DNA from: Pseudoduganella dura
GTDB taxonomy: Bacteria; Pseudomonadota; Gammaproteobacteria; Burkholderiales; Burkholderiaceae_D
Assembly: GCF_009727155.1 (NCBI RefSeq)
Contig: NZ_WNWM01000002.1
Span: 1,922,001-1,986,000 of the forward strand
Length of the DNA stretch: 64,000 nt
Direction of reading: 5' to 3'
The notes under the pieces are model-generated. The model was not told where the DNA came from, did not search any database, and saw only the letters and a program-made list of their open reading frames with translations. Positions 21,243-30,227 of the stretch are shown one piece after another. Position 1 is the stretch's first letter. Each line of letters begins with the position of its first letter. The position numbers and the translations under genes are program-made.

Positions 21243-21997
21243 TGCTGACCCGCCAGCGCAAGGAGCTGCTGCTCCGCCTCCTGAAGGAAGAAGGACAGAT
21301 CGTCGCGAAGACGCTCAGCGAATCGCTGGGCCTGTCCGAGGACACCATCCGCCGCGACCTGCGCGAGCTGGCGAAGGAAGGCCTGCTGCAGCGCGTGCAC
21401 GGCGGCGCCCTGCCCGCGTCGCCCGCCGAAGGCAACTTCGCCGTGCGGGCCACGTTGTCGACCGATGCCAAGCCGGCCATCGCGCGTGCCGCGGCGGCAA
21501 TGATCCAGCGCGGCCAGGTGGTGTTCATCGATGGCGGCACCACGGCCGTGCAGCTGGCGCGCGCCCTGCCCCGCGACCTGCGCGCGACCGTGATCACGCA
21601 TAGCCCGTCGGTGGCGGTGGAACTGGTCGGCCATCCGGACATCGATGTGATCATCATCGGCGGCCGCCTGTTCAAGCACTCGATCGTGGCGATGGGCGCG
21701 GCGGCGGTGGAGGCGGTGAGCCAGTTCCGCGCGGACCTGTTCTTCATGGGCGTGTGCAGCCTGCACCCGGAAGCCGGCATCACGACGGGGGATTTCGACG
21801 AGGCGGCGATGAAGCGCGCGTTATCAAAAGCGGCCGCGCGCACGGTGGTGCTGGCGTCGCCGGAAAAGCTGGGCACCGCGGCGCCGTTCCAGATCGCGCC
21901 GCTGGCGACGGTCGACCACATCGTCGTGAACCGGGAAGTGGACGACGCGCTGCTGGCGCCGTACCGGGAGATGGGGATCGAGGTGACGCTGGCGTAA
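21242..21997 (+). CDS. DeoR/GlpR-family transcriptional regulator
   Basis: 251 residues. Residues 3-57 are the DeoR HTH (TLSESLGLSEDTIRRDLRELAKEGLLQRVHGGA). The rest is a sugar-phosphate isomerase-like effector domain with the motifs VFIDGGTT, VITHSPSVAVEL, IIIGGRL and FMGVCSLHPEAGITT. Members sense phosphorylated sugars; with deo genes and nucleases nearby, deoxyribose-5-phosphate or a similar metabolite is a plausible inducer (inference). It lies convergent to the S1/P1 nuclease gene. Confidence 0.92.
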   Translation: MLTRQRKELLLRLLKEEGQIVAKTLSESLGLSEDTIRRDLRELAKEGLLQRVHGGALPASPAEGNFAVRATLSTDAKPAIARAAAAMIQRGQVVFIDGGTTAVQLARALPRDLRATVITHSPSVAVELVGHPDIDVIIIGGRLFKHSIVAMGAAAVEAVSQFRADLFFMGVCSLHPEAGITTGDFDEAAMKRALSKAAARTVVLASPEKLGTAAPFQIAPLATVDHIVVNREVDDALLAPYREMGIEVTLA

Positions 21998-22001
21998 AAC
22001 C

Positions 22002-22014
22002 GGAGCCTGTCACC
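22002..22014. repeat. GGAGCCTGTCACC 13-mer in convergent gap
   Basis: GGAGCCTGTCACC, flanked by AAAACC on the left and GATTTTC on the right, lies five bases after the DeoR stop. The identical 13-mer with the same right flank is at 50171-50183. It is a single, unpaired copy of the quasi-palindromic family. Confidence 0.7.
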
Positions 22015-22072
22015 GATTTTCGTGACGCCGGCATGGAAGCTGCGACACCGGATGCTCAGCCGCCGCGAATGA

Positions 22073-23161
22073 TCACGCCTCCGGCCAGATCTCCTTCAGC
22101 AGCGCGGCCAGGTTGTACCCGCCCTTGACCAGCTGCTGCCGCGCCAGCGCGGACGACGGCACCGGGTAGTCGTCCGGCACGACCAGCGCCCATACCTTGT
22201 AGCTTTCGCCGCTGCTCTTCGACTTCACCGTGCTGGCGGCACCCAGCGTGACATCCATGTGCGCCAGTTTCGAGATTGCCAGGGAGTCGTTGGCCCACTG
22301 GTAGGGCCAGGTGGCCGCGTCGCCCGTGTTCACCGGTACCGACGGCTTCCTGTCGATCGCGTACTGCGCGAACTGCTCCGGCGTGCGGGTGCCGGAGCGG
22401 CGGAACGCATAGTCGACCACGGTGCTGTCCCAATACGAGTGGAACGGCTTCGTCTTCGGCGTGCCGGTTGGCGCACCTGCCATCGCACCTGCCGGCGCCT
22501 CCTTCGGCGCGCCGGGCGGAATCGCCCTGTTGCCGATCGACGTGATGAAGGCATCGTCCAGCTGCAGGTTGTTGCCGCCGCGCGAATCGAAGATGTTCAG
22601 TTCGTCGATCTCGGCCTTGGTCTTCGGCACCACGAAGCGCCCATCCTTGCCGACGAACGCGGCGCCCACGTGCAGCGGCTGGTGGATGTCGCCGGCCAGG
22701 TGCGCCACCACCAGCAAGGCCTGGCGCGGCGTGAACCTGTGCGGGTTGGTCTGCGGCGTGTCCTTGCCCTGCAGGACCAGGATCGCGGATTTGAGCGTCT
22801 GCACGATGTCGTCCTCGAACGTGCCGGCGGCGTGGTCGTGGTAGGCGCCCAGCTGGAACGGCACGTCCGTGTAGTGATACTCGGAATGCTTGGGATTGGC
22901 TGCCACGTAGGCCGCCATTTCCGGCGTCTGCGGGCCGCACCAGTTGCCCTTCACGCAGTCGGCCCACACGGCGACCGATTCCAGCGTTTCGCCCGGCAGC
23001 AGCAGCGCGGCGATGCGTCGTTCGGCAACGCTGCCCTTGAGCAGCTTGGCGGCGATGGCGCCCACGGCGCGGTGGCCATCGGCGCCCCAGGCCAGGGCGG
23101 TCGATGGTGCAACGGTGGCGAAGGCGCCGGCCAGCGCCAGCATGCATGCGAGTCGTTTCAT
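22073..23161 (-). CDS. Exported S1/P1-family nuclease
   Basis: 362 residues from ATG 23161; the upstream extension of the frame overlaps the PLD gene and is discarded. After a signal peptide (cut at ALA-W, about residue 25) the mature protein begins WGADGHRAVG, the invariant N-terminal Trp and His zinc ligands of S1/P1 nucleases. Other ligand motifs are VWADCVKGNW, HYTDVPF, AHLAGDIHQPLHVG and HSYWDSTVV. These three-zinc enzymes cut single-stranded DNA and RNA to 5'-mononucleotides and remove 3'-phosphates. A Pro/Ala/Gly-rich insert lies at about 225-245. It overlaps the PLD gene stop by four bases. Confidence 0.93.
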   Translation of the reverse strand: MKRLACMLALAGAFATVAPSTALAWGADGHRAVGAIAAKLLKGSVAERRIAALLLPGETLESVAVWADCVKGNWCGPQTPEMAAYVAANPKHSEYHYTDVPFQLGAYHDHAAGTFEDDIVQTLKSAILVLQGKDTPQTNPHRFTPRQALLVVAHLAGDIHQPLHVGAAFVGKDGRFVVPKTKAEIDELNIFDSRGGNNLQLDDAFITSIGNRAIPPGAPKEAPAGAMAGAPTGTPKTKPFHSYWDSTVVDYAFRRSGTRTPEQFAQYAIDRKPSVPVNTGDAATWPYQWANDSLAISKLAHMDVTLGAASTVKSKSSGESYKVWALVVPDDYPVPSSALARQQLVKGGYNLAALLKEIWPEA

Positions 23162-24411
23162 TGTTCGGAAGCTTTCTGTGGTTTCGGGTAGTCCCTGTTG
23201 ATGTCGAGCGGCTGCGCATACGGCGAGCTCCACACCTGTTCCTGCAGCGCGGCCAGGCGCCGCGCCATCTGCTCGTTGCGCATCACGATTTCGAGATTGC
23301 GCGACAGGTCGAAGTAGCCGCCGGCCCAGTTGCTGGTGCCCACCCACGCCAGCTTGCCGTCGATGACCATCGTCTTCGAATGGATCACGCGCGCGAACGG
23401 AATGAAGCCGGTCGATGCCTTCGGCAGCGTGACGACGCGGATCTCCACGTTCGGCAATACCGCGAGGCTCTTCAGGTAAGGCAGCGTGGCATGTTCGAGA
23501 TTCCAGTTCGACACCATCAGCTTCACTTTCACGCCGCGGTTGGCGGCCGAGCGCACGGCGTTGTCGATCACGGCGTAGTACGGCCGCGTGCCTTTCGGGC
23601 CGTACGACAGCGGCGCGTAATCGAGCAGCTGCACGCGCACTTCTTCCTTCGCCTCGGCCAGCAAGGCCGGCAGGCCGGTCTCGGAATCGGCGACGCCGGG
23701 CGGGTTGTAGGCCGCCGGACTGGCCAGCAGGTAGGAAGGCTGCGCCAACGCGGTGGACAATGCGCCGGCCGGCGCCGCGGCCGGTTTCTGCTGCAGCGGC
23801 GCCACCGCGCGGCCCTGCGCCAGCTGCGCCTGCGCGCGCCAGTCCTGCTCGAAGATGGCGTGGATCTGGCCGACAATGGCCGCATCGTCGACCAGCAGGC
23901 CCGTTTCATGGATGTGCGTGAACGCGCGCCAGTCGAAATTCTGGCTGCCCACGAATGCCCGCTTGCCGTCGGCGATCACGTACTTGGCGTGGATGATGCC
24001 GTTGCCGGTGAGCTGGCTGAAGTCGAGGATGCGCATTTCCAGGTTCGGGATCGCGCGCAGCCGGTCCAGCGTCGCGGCGTCGGACAGCCCGACACCCTTC
24101 TTGTCGAGCAGGAAGCGGATCTTCACGCCGCGCTTGCCGGCGGCCGCCAGGCGGTCGATCACCTTCTCGAACGGCGCGCCGGGCTGGCTGGCCGCGTAGA
24201 ACTGGCCGATCGCGATGTCGCTTTTCGCGTTGTCGAACAGTTCGCACCAGACGGTGACCGGATCGCGCAGGTCGGCGTTGGCCAGCGTGGTTTCAACCGG
24301 CGCGGTCTGCACCAGTTCGAAGCCGGGAATGCGGAAGTCGGCATGGGCGCTGCCGAAGCACGCGGCGAGCACGCCGCACAGGATCACATGTCTGAACTGC
24401 GGTTTCATCAC
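23158..24411 (-). CDS. Exported phospholipase D-family protein (possible nuclease)
   Basis: 417 residues with a signal peptide (to about HA-D, residue 25). Two HKD motifs are present: IIHAKYVIADGKRAFVGSQN and VIHSKTMVIDGKLAWVGTSN, so both halves of the active site are intact. The family includes phospholipases, cardiolipin synthases and Nuc-type endonucleases. Sitting between an S1/P1 nuclease and a 5'-nucleotidase favours nucleic acid as substrate (inference). A Gln/Ala/Pro-rich linker near 195-235 joins the halves. It begins 7 bases after the nucleotidase stop. Confidence 0.88.
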   Translation of the reverse strand: MMKPQFRHVILCGVLAACFGSAHADFRIPGFELVQTAPVETTLANADLRDPVTVWCELFDNAKSDIAIGQFYAASQPGAPFEKVIDRLAAAGKRGVKIRFLLDKKGVGLSDAATLDRLRAIPNLEMRILDFSQLTGNGIIHAKYVIADGKRAFVGSQNFDWRAFTHIHETGLLVDDAAIVGQIHAIFEQDWRAQAQLAQGRAVAPLQQKPAAAPAGALSTALAQPSYLLASPAAYNPPGVADSETGLPALLAEAKEEVRVQLLDYAPLSYGPKGTRPYYAVIDNAVRSAANRGVKVKLMVSNWNLEHATLPYLKSLAVLPNVEIRVVTLPKASTGFIPFARVIHSKTMVIDGKLAWVGTSNWAGGYFDLSRNLEIVMRNEQMARRLAALQEQVWSSPYAQPLDINRDYPKPQKASEQ

Positions 24412-24418
24412 TGGTTCC

Positions 24419-26101
24419 TTATTGAATCCGCTGGATGCGCGGCTGCGCGGGCGCCTGGCCCGCCGGTTTGCCTTCCCGCTCGCGGCGCACCAGGTAGGCG
24501 GTCAGCGAATCGAAGTCGGGGATGCCCGTCTCGGCGCGGTTGGTGCCTTTCGCGAACTCCGGGAACGCGTCGTTGCCTTCGGCAAGGAAGTTGTTGGCGG
24601 CCACGCGGTACATGGCGTTGTCGTCCAGCGGCACGCCGCCCACCGAGATATCCGACACCCGCGCGCCCTCCGGTTTCCTGGCATCGTACTTGTAGGTGAA
24701 GCCCTCGGATACCTGCAACAGGCCGCGCACCTTCACCTTGTCCGCCACCCACTGCTGCTCGAGCAGCGTACGGATCTGCGCTCCGGCCAGGTCCATCACC
24801 ACGAGCGTATTCCCGAACGGCAGCGTGGCCAGCGCCTGGCCTTTCGACACCACGTTGCCGGCGCCCGTTTCCAGGTTCTGGCGGATGCCGCCGCGGTTCA
24901 TGAAGCCGATCTGCGCGCCGAACGGCCTGCCGGCCATCAGCGCGGCATCGGCCACCAGGTTGCCGAGCGCCGATTCGTCGGCATTGTCGCCGCCGCGCGT
25001 GACGGCCGGCACCGCGATGCGCGCTACCGGCCTGGCCAGTTCGCGGTTGCTGCGTTCGCGCAGCGCGGCCAGATATGCCGCGGCCTTCGGCTCGGCCGGG
25101 AAAGCGCCCTGCTCGATGACGACGTTGCGCGCACCGACATCGACGATGTTGCCGGTGGCCTTGTCGACCACCAGCCTGATACGCGACAGCATGTGCCCGC
25201 CCATCTGCGCCTGCGTGACGACGGTGTTGCCCACCTTGCACAGGTAACCCTTGTGCGAGTGGCCGCTGATCACGAGCCTGATGGCCGGATCGAGCCGCTG
25301 CACCACCGGCACCAGGTCGCCTTCCAGGTTGTCGCAGTATTGCTTGTTGTATTCGGATTCGGTGCGGCCGCCTTCGTGGATCAGCACGACGAACGCGCCG
25401 ACGCCCTGCGCGCGCAGTTCAGGCAGCAGGCGGTTGACGGCATCGGCTTCATCGCCGAAACGCAGGCCGGCGATGCCGGAGGCGGCCACCACGTCGGTGG
25501 TGCCCTTCAGCACGGTGCCGATGAAGGCGATCTTCACGCCCTTCGCTTCGAGGATGCGGTAGGCCGGCAGGATCGTCTTGCCGCTTTGCGCGTCGACGAC
25601 GTTGGCCGCCAGATAGCCGAACTTCGCGCCGCCGAAGCGGGCCTCGTACCGGCAGGCCTTCTCCGGCCGCGGCGAATCGCAGCCGCCATGCTGCTGGCGC
25701 AGCAGTTCCTTGCGGCCGCCGTCGAATTCGTGGTTGCCGGCCGAGGTGACGGCCAGGCCCAGCATGTCCAGCGCGGCGATGGTGGGCTCGTCGGCCCACA
25801 TCGCGGACAGCGCCGGGCTGGCGCCCACCATGTCGCCGGCGCCCACGAGCAGCAGTTCGCCGTCTTCGCGGCGCCACTGGGCCAGCGCGCCGGCCAGCGT
25901 GTCGATGCCGCCCGCCATCACGGTGCGCGGCGCCGTGTCGCCCACGCCGGCATACGTGAATCTGGTCGCTTCGAGGTTGCCGTGCAGGTCGTTGAGCGCC
26001 ACCAGGTTGACTTCCGCGGTCGGGTTGGACGGCGGCGTTGCGCACCCGGCCAGCGCGGTCAGCGCCGCGGCCAGGGCCAGTGAAAGGGGTGAATGTTTCA
26101 T
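24419..26101 (-). CDS. 5'-nucleotidase / 2',3'-cyclic phosphodiesterase family lipoprotein
   Basis: 560 residues from ATG 26101. A lipoprotein signal (LTALAGC) anchors it to the outer or inner membrane, facing the periplasm or outside. The N-terminal metallophosphatase domain shows the dinuclear metal motifs ALNDLHGNLE, GAGDMVGASP, AGNHEFDGG and ISGHSHKGY. The C-terminal 5_nucleotid_C domain (about 340-540) carries FMNRGGIRQN and LPFGNTLVVMDL. It would strip phosphate from nucleotides produced by the downstream nucleases so that nucleosides can be imported. Confidence 0.93.
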   Translation of the reverse strand: MKHSPLSLALAAALTALAGCATPPSNPTAEVNLVALNDLHGNLEATRFTYAGVGDTAPRTVMAGGIDTLAGALAQWRREDGELLLVGAGDMVGASPALSAMWADEPTIAALDMLGLAVTSAGNHEFDGGRKELLRQQHGGCDSPRPEKACRYEARFGGAKFGYLAANVVDAQSGKTILPAYRILEAKGVKIAFIGTVLKGTTDVVAASGIAGLRFGDEADAVNRLLPELRAQGVGAFVVLIHEGGRTESEYNKQYCDNLEGDLVPVVQRLDPAIRLVISGHSHKGYLCKVGNTVVTQAQMGGHMLSRIRLVVDKATGNIVDVGARNVVIEQGAFPAEPKAAAYLAALRERSNRELARPVARIAVPAVTRGGDNADESALGNLVADAALMAGRPFGAQIGFMNRGGIRQNLETGAGNVVSKGQALATLPFGNTLVVMDLAGAQIRTLLEQQWVADKVKVRGLLQVSEGFTYKYDARKPEGARVSDISVGGVPLDDNAMYRVAANNFLAEGNDAFPEFAKGTNRAETGIPDFDSLTAYLVRREREGKPAGQAPAQPRIQRIQ

Positions 26102-26190
26102 GAGGAAGATGGGAGACGTGACCATGTATTGTACCGGCGCGGGCCGGGCGAAAAAAGCGCCGCGGGGCCGTGGAGACATTACGTTACAGA

Positions 26191-26220
26191 TGAAAAAAAA
26201 CCGGCACAGCGTGCCGGTTT
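26191..26220 (-). terminator. Intrinsic terminator of the Oar-like receptor gene
   Basis: AAACCGGCAC-AGC-GTGCCGGTTT (26198-26220). Read on the minus strand it is followed by a run of T (the A run at 26193-26200), 29 bases after the receptor stop. This isolates the receptor from the nucleotidase operon. Confidence 0.85.
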
Positions 26221-26248
26221 CCTCTTTCAGGCGATACGGAGCCGAATC

Positions 26249-29200
26249 TTAGAATTCGTACTTGACCGATGCCTGCAGGGCCCACTGCGATTCGCCCTTG
26301 ACCTGGCGCACGTCCAGGTCTTCGACCTTGTCGCGCAGCTGGTAGATGTAGCGGCCCTGGGTATCCAGGCCCACCACGTCGACGAACGAACGGGCTTGCG
26401 CGCCGTTGGACTGGAACGCCACTTCGTTGATGCGGCCCCATTTCTTGTTCAGCAGGTTGCCCACGTTCAGGATATCGAACGTGAACACGCCCTTGGAACC
26501 TTGCCACAGGCCCGGCACTTCCTGGGAGATGCGCATGTCGAAGCTGTTGGTCCACGACGAGAAGCTGTTGTTGCGCTTCACCACGCCGCCGGCCGAGTTG
26601 CGCAGGCCGCGGTACTGGTTGACGATCGACCAGAACTTCTCTTCGTTCGCGTGGCTGGTGGCGCTGTCGCCGGCGAAGGCCACTTCACCCGAACCGAACG
26701 CGGTCGGAATGTACATCAGGTCGTTGCCGGCCAGGCCGTCGCCGTTCATGTCGTTGTTGGTGGTCCAGCTGTACGGCTTGCCGGAACGGCCTTCATAGAA
26801 CACGCCCAGCGTGGTGCGGTAAGCGCCGAAGAAACGCTTCTGGAAGCTGACCGAGCCGCTGATGCGATCCTTCACCAGGTAGCTGGAATTGGCTTCCACT
26901 TCCTCGTTCGGGTTGAATACCGAACGGCCGGCCCAGTTCGAGTTCGACGTGGACGACGTCAGCGGCGACACTTCGGTCGACTCGGTGTAGGTATACGCCA
27001 GGTTCCAGGCGAAGCCGCCGACCATCGGACGGCTGACCTGCAGCGTGGCCAGGCTGCTGCCGCCATGCTTGGTGTTGGTGGCGACCAGCACGTTGGCGAA
27101 GCTCTGGTTCGAGCCGGCACGGCTGCGCAGGGTGCTGCACGAGCCGCTCGTCAGGCTGTTGCCGCTGGCATCCCAGCAAGCCTGGTTGTAGCCCTGTGCG
27201 GTGTAGTACAGATTCCGGCCATCCTTGCCGGTACGGGTCGGTGCGCCGATGTTCAGGTTGCGGTAGTAGATCGCGTCGCGCGCATCCGTCTGCAGGTATT
27301 CCGCGCTCAGCGTCATGCCATACCATGGCAGTTCGTGATCGAGCGCCAGGTTCATCTTGCGCACGGAAGGGTTGCGCAGGCCCGGGGCCAGCACGTCGAC
27401 CGAAGCGGCCGACGGCGTACCGGTGAAGGTTGGCTGGTTGTTGATGTCCGGGCTGAAGATGCCGCCGGTGGTCGCGCAGTTGGCGAAGCCGGTGATGCCG
27501 CAACCGACCGTCGCCGTGGCCACGCCGGCGTTCTGGAACGGGTTGCCCAGCCAGACGCTCATTGCCGCACCCTGGAACAGGCCGGCACCGCCGCGGATCT
27601 GCGTACGGCGTTCGCCGTCGATCTTGTAGTTGAAGCCCACGCGCGGCTGCCACAGCTTCTGGCCGTCCAGCGTGTTGCTGTTATTCAGGCCGAATCCGCC
27701 CGTTGCACGGCCCGCCGCATTCACCGCGCCCGGCGCTGCCGCCAGGGCCGCGTTGAACAACGGACGCTCCGGCACATCCACCTTGTCCAGGCGCACGCCG
27801 GCCGACACCGTCAGCTGCGGCGTCACGGTCCAGGTGTCCTGCACGAACACGCCCGTATTCTTCATCGTGAACTTGGCGACCGCGTCTTCCAGCGTGTAGC
27901 CGGCGTTGGCGACCTGGGTCTGGTACGAGAGCGGGCGGCCGCGGCGGAAGTTTTCCAGCACGGCCTGCTCGACCGAAGTGGCATTGCCGCAACCGGTCGA
28001 GCCCATCGTGGCACCACCCAGGAACTCGTAGGCCAGGCCCGTCTGGCAGGCGAACGTATAATTGCCATACACATTCTGCAGGAACGCGTTGTAGATGTCG
28101 TTCTTCTGGTAGTCGGCGCCGAACTTCACTTCATGGTCGCCCAGCAGCCAGTTGGCACCCACGTAGTAGTCGTCCGTCTTCGTGCCCAGCACGTTGCGGT
28201 GGCGGCTGTTGTCGGTACCGAAGTTGACGAAGCGGTTGCCGGTCGACAGGCCGGCCGGCGCGCCGGCGGCCAGCGGACCGGAAATGCGCAGGCCCACCGT
28301 CGGCAGTTGTGCATTCACCTTCGGCACACTGTCGTAGTCGCGGGTGGACAGCTTGATCTCGGTCGAGAACGTCGGCGTCCAGTCGGACGTCAGCTGGGCA
28401 ACCTTGGTCTCGATCGTCTTGTTCTGCTGGTACCACTGCGAGTTCAGCGAAATACCGGTGGCGGTCAGGCCGGAGAAGAACGGCTCGGACTGTTCGGTCT
28501 TGGACCAGCGGAACATCGCGCGGTGATCGTCGCTGATGTTCCAGTCCAGTTTCAGCAGCTTGTCGGTCACGGACAGCATCGTGCCGCCAGGAACCACGGA
28601 GCTGCCGATATCCAGGCCGTAGGTATTCTTGGCAATGGCCGTGGCCTGGTCGATCGTGTTCTGCGTCACACCCACGTTCGTCATCGAGCTGCCAATCGGG
28701 CCGAACGACGGCGCCGCGCGGGTCGATTCCAGCTTTTCGTAGTTGGCGAAGATGAACAGCTTGTCCTTGATCAGCGGGCCGCCGACCGTGGCGCCCTTGG
28801 TCGTTTCCTTGAACTTGGCCGGATCGTAATAGGTGCCGTCGGTCTGGTTGAAGCGCTCGCCGGCCATCTTGTCGTTACGGAAGATGTAGTAGACGCTGCC
28901 CTTGACATCGTTGGTGCCGGACTTGGTCACGGCGTTGATGTTGCCGCCCGTGTAGCCCTTCTGGGTGACGTCGTAGTTGGCGACGTTGACCTGCACCGAC
29001 TGGATCGCCTCGATCGAGATCGGCTGCTTGGCGGTCGGAGAGCCGGAAGCTTCCAGGCCGAACGTGTCGGAAACGGCCACGCCGTCGATCGTCAGCGAGT
29101 TGTAGCGACTGTTCTGGCCGGCCACAGAGATTTCGCCCCGTTCCTTGTCGGTCTGCGACACGCGGGGGTCGGTGCGTGCGTAGTCCTGCAGGTTGCGGTT

Positions 29201-29662
29201 GATCGACGCCTGGATCGCCAGTTCCGTCGGGCCGATGTTGGTGCCCGTGCCCATCGCCGTCTTCGAGAAGCGGTCGTTGCGCACGTTGGTGCCCGTGACG
29301 GTCACGGTCTGCATTGCCTGGCCCAGCTGCGCATCCACGGCGGCCGTTTCGGCCAGCGCGATGAACACGCCGTCACGCTTTTCGGTCACGCCGTTCTGCG
29401 TGATCGTGATCGTGTACGGACCACCCACGCGCAGGCCGCGGGCGACATAGCGACCCTGGGCATCGGTGGTGACGTTGCTGACGGAACCGGACTCCACGTG
29501 AAGGATGGTGACCTGCGCGCCGGCGGCCGGGTTGCCGTCCGCGCCCGAGATACGACCGCCGATGGCGGAGGTCGTGTTCTGCGCGACGGCTGGCAGCGCC
29601 GCCAGTGCGATAGACAGGCTCAGTGCGATCTGCGTAAGCCGGAGCCGTTTGTGATTCATCAT
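26249..29662 (-). CDS. TonB-dependent receptor with N-terminal carboxypeptidase-regulatory domain (Oar-like)
   Basis: 1137 residues from the first of two ATG codons (29662), preceded by GGGG. A signal peptide (to AVAQ, about residue 28) leads into a CarboxypepD_reg-like beta sandwich (residues 32-110, GGRISGADGNPAAGAQVTI). The plug contains GGNINAVTKSGTN and GATVGGPLIKDKLF, which mark Oar/OmpA-like giant receptors. A large barrel follows, ending in QASVKYEF. Ligands of Oar-type proteins include peptides and polymers. Location between the nucleotidase operon and adenosine deaminase suggests a role in taking up nucleic-acid fragments, but this is only context. Confidence 0.9.
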   Translation of the reverse strand: MMNHKRLRLTQIALSLSIALAALPAVAQNTTSAIGGRISGADGNPAAGAQVTILHVESGSVSNVTTDAQGRYVARGLRVGGPYTITITQNGVTEKRDGVFIALAETAAVDAQLGQAMQTVTVTGTNVRNDRFSKTAMGTGTNIGPTELAIQASINRNLQDYARTDPRVSQTDKERGEISVAGQNSRYNSLTIDGVAVSDTFGLEASGSPTAKQPISIEAIQSVQVNVANYDVTQKGYTGGNINAVTKSGTNDVKGSVYYIFRNDKMAGERFNQTDGTYYDPAKFKETTKGATVGGPLIKDKLFIFANYEKLESTRAAPSFGPIGSSMTNVGVTQNTIDQATAIAKNTYGLDIGSSVVPGGTMLSVTDKLLKLDWNISDDHRAMFRWSKTEQSEPFFSGLTATGISLNSQWYQQNKTIETKVAQLTSDWTPTFSTEIKLSTRDYDSVPKVNAQLPTVGLRISGPLAAGAPAGLSTGNRFVNFGTDNSRHRNVLGTKTDDYYVGANWLLGDHEVKFGADYQKNDIYNAFLQNVYGNYTFACQTGLAYEFLGGATMGSTGCGNATSVEQAVLENFRRGRPLSYQTQVANAGYTLEDAVAKFTMKNTGVFVQDTWTVTPQLTVSAGVRLDKVDVPERPLFNAALAAAPGAVNAAGRATGGFGLNNSNTLDGQKLWQPRVGFNYKIDGERRTQIRGGAGLFQGAAMSVWLGNPFQNAGVATATVGCGITGFANCATTGGIFSPDINNQPTFTGTPSAASVDVLAPGLRNPSVRKMNLALDHELPWYGMTLSAEYLQTDARDAIYYRNLNIGAPTRTGKDGRNLYYTAQGYNQACWDASGNSLTSGSCSTLRSRAGSNQSFANVLVATNTKHGGSSLATLQVSRPMVGGFAWNLAYTYTESTEVSPLTSSTSNSNWAGRSVFNPNEEVEANSSYLVKDRISGSVSFQKRFFGAYRTTLGVFYEGRSGKPYSWTTNNDMNGDGLAGNDLMYIPTAFGSGEVAFAGDSATSHANEEKFWSIVNQYRGLRNSAGGVVKRNNSFSSWTNSFDMRISQEVPGLWQGSKGVFTFDILNVGNLLNKKWGRINEVAFQSNGAQARSFVDVVGLDTQGRYIYQLRDKVEDLDVRQVKGESQWALQASVKYEF

Positions 29663-30227
29663 ATTTACCCCAAAATGGACGAATTTAATGACAGTTAAGT
29701 GCAAGATTGGTGAATCCACACTTGCTGTCACGCTTTACTTTGTGTTGCAAACTGCTTTGCCAACCCGAGAGCTTAGCTGGACAGAATGTCATCTCCGTGA
29801 CATCTCTATTTCAGTTTCATGACATGCCTGGAACCTTCACGTTCGTGCATGACTACCAGTCAACTATGCATGAGTGTTAAAAACGTGACTAATTCGATTT
29901 AGCAATCGCATTTATATGCGGACGCAATAAATCGATGCGCTGAGCGCGTAAAAACGTTTATTTCTCTCTCGGGGGGCTGTCGGCGGGATTATAAGTGCGG
30001 CACCGTTACGTGAAATTATTTCATTTAGAAATAATAAAAATGGTGCAGGCTTGCTACAAAACTGTAGCGCAATGGCCACACTATTAGCAGGAAAGAAAGC
30101 AAATGAGGCAAGGAATAATGAGACAAGGAATCGGGTCCGATCACGGCCGTTGCAGCCGGAATCGTGGGCCCGATTCCCATGGATGCCCAGGCCCCGGCCT
30201 TCGTCGGCGGCGCCTGGCTGGCTCCCG
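29663..30227. other. 565-base intergenic region upstream of the Oar-like receptor
   Basis: Low-GC stretch 29690-30060 presumably holds the receptor promoter; TGTCA-TCTCCG-TGACA (around 29786-29801) is a small dyad. Near the adenosine deaminase end are a 15-base tandem repeat (30102-30131) and three GGAATCG words, two direct and one inverted (30127-30177), able to form alternative hairpins. No open frame here has a convincing start or product. Confidence 0.6.
30102..30131. repeat. 15-bp tandem duplication
   Basis: AATGAGGCAAGGAAT is followed directly by AATGAGACAAGGAAT, one mismatch in fifteen. It lies in the non-coding region downstream of the adenosine deaminase gene. Confidence 0.7.

Noticed and set aside
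26093..29698. A 1201-codon open frame on the plus strand
   Set aside because: It is antisense to the Oar-like receptor; its translation is Arg/His/Val-rich with no motif, a usual by-product of GC-rich codon use.
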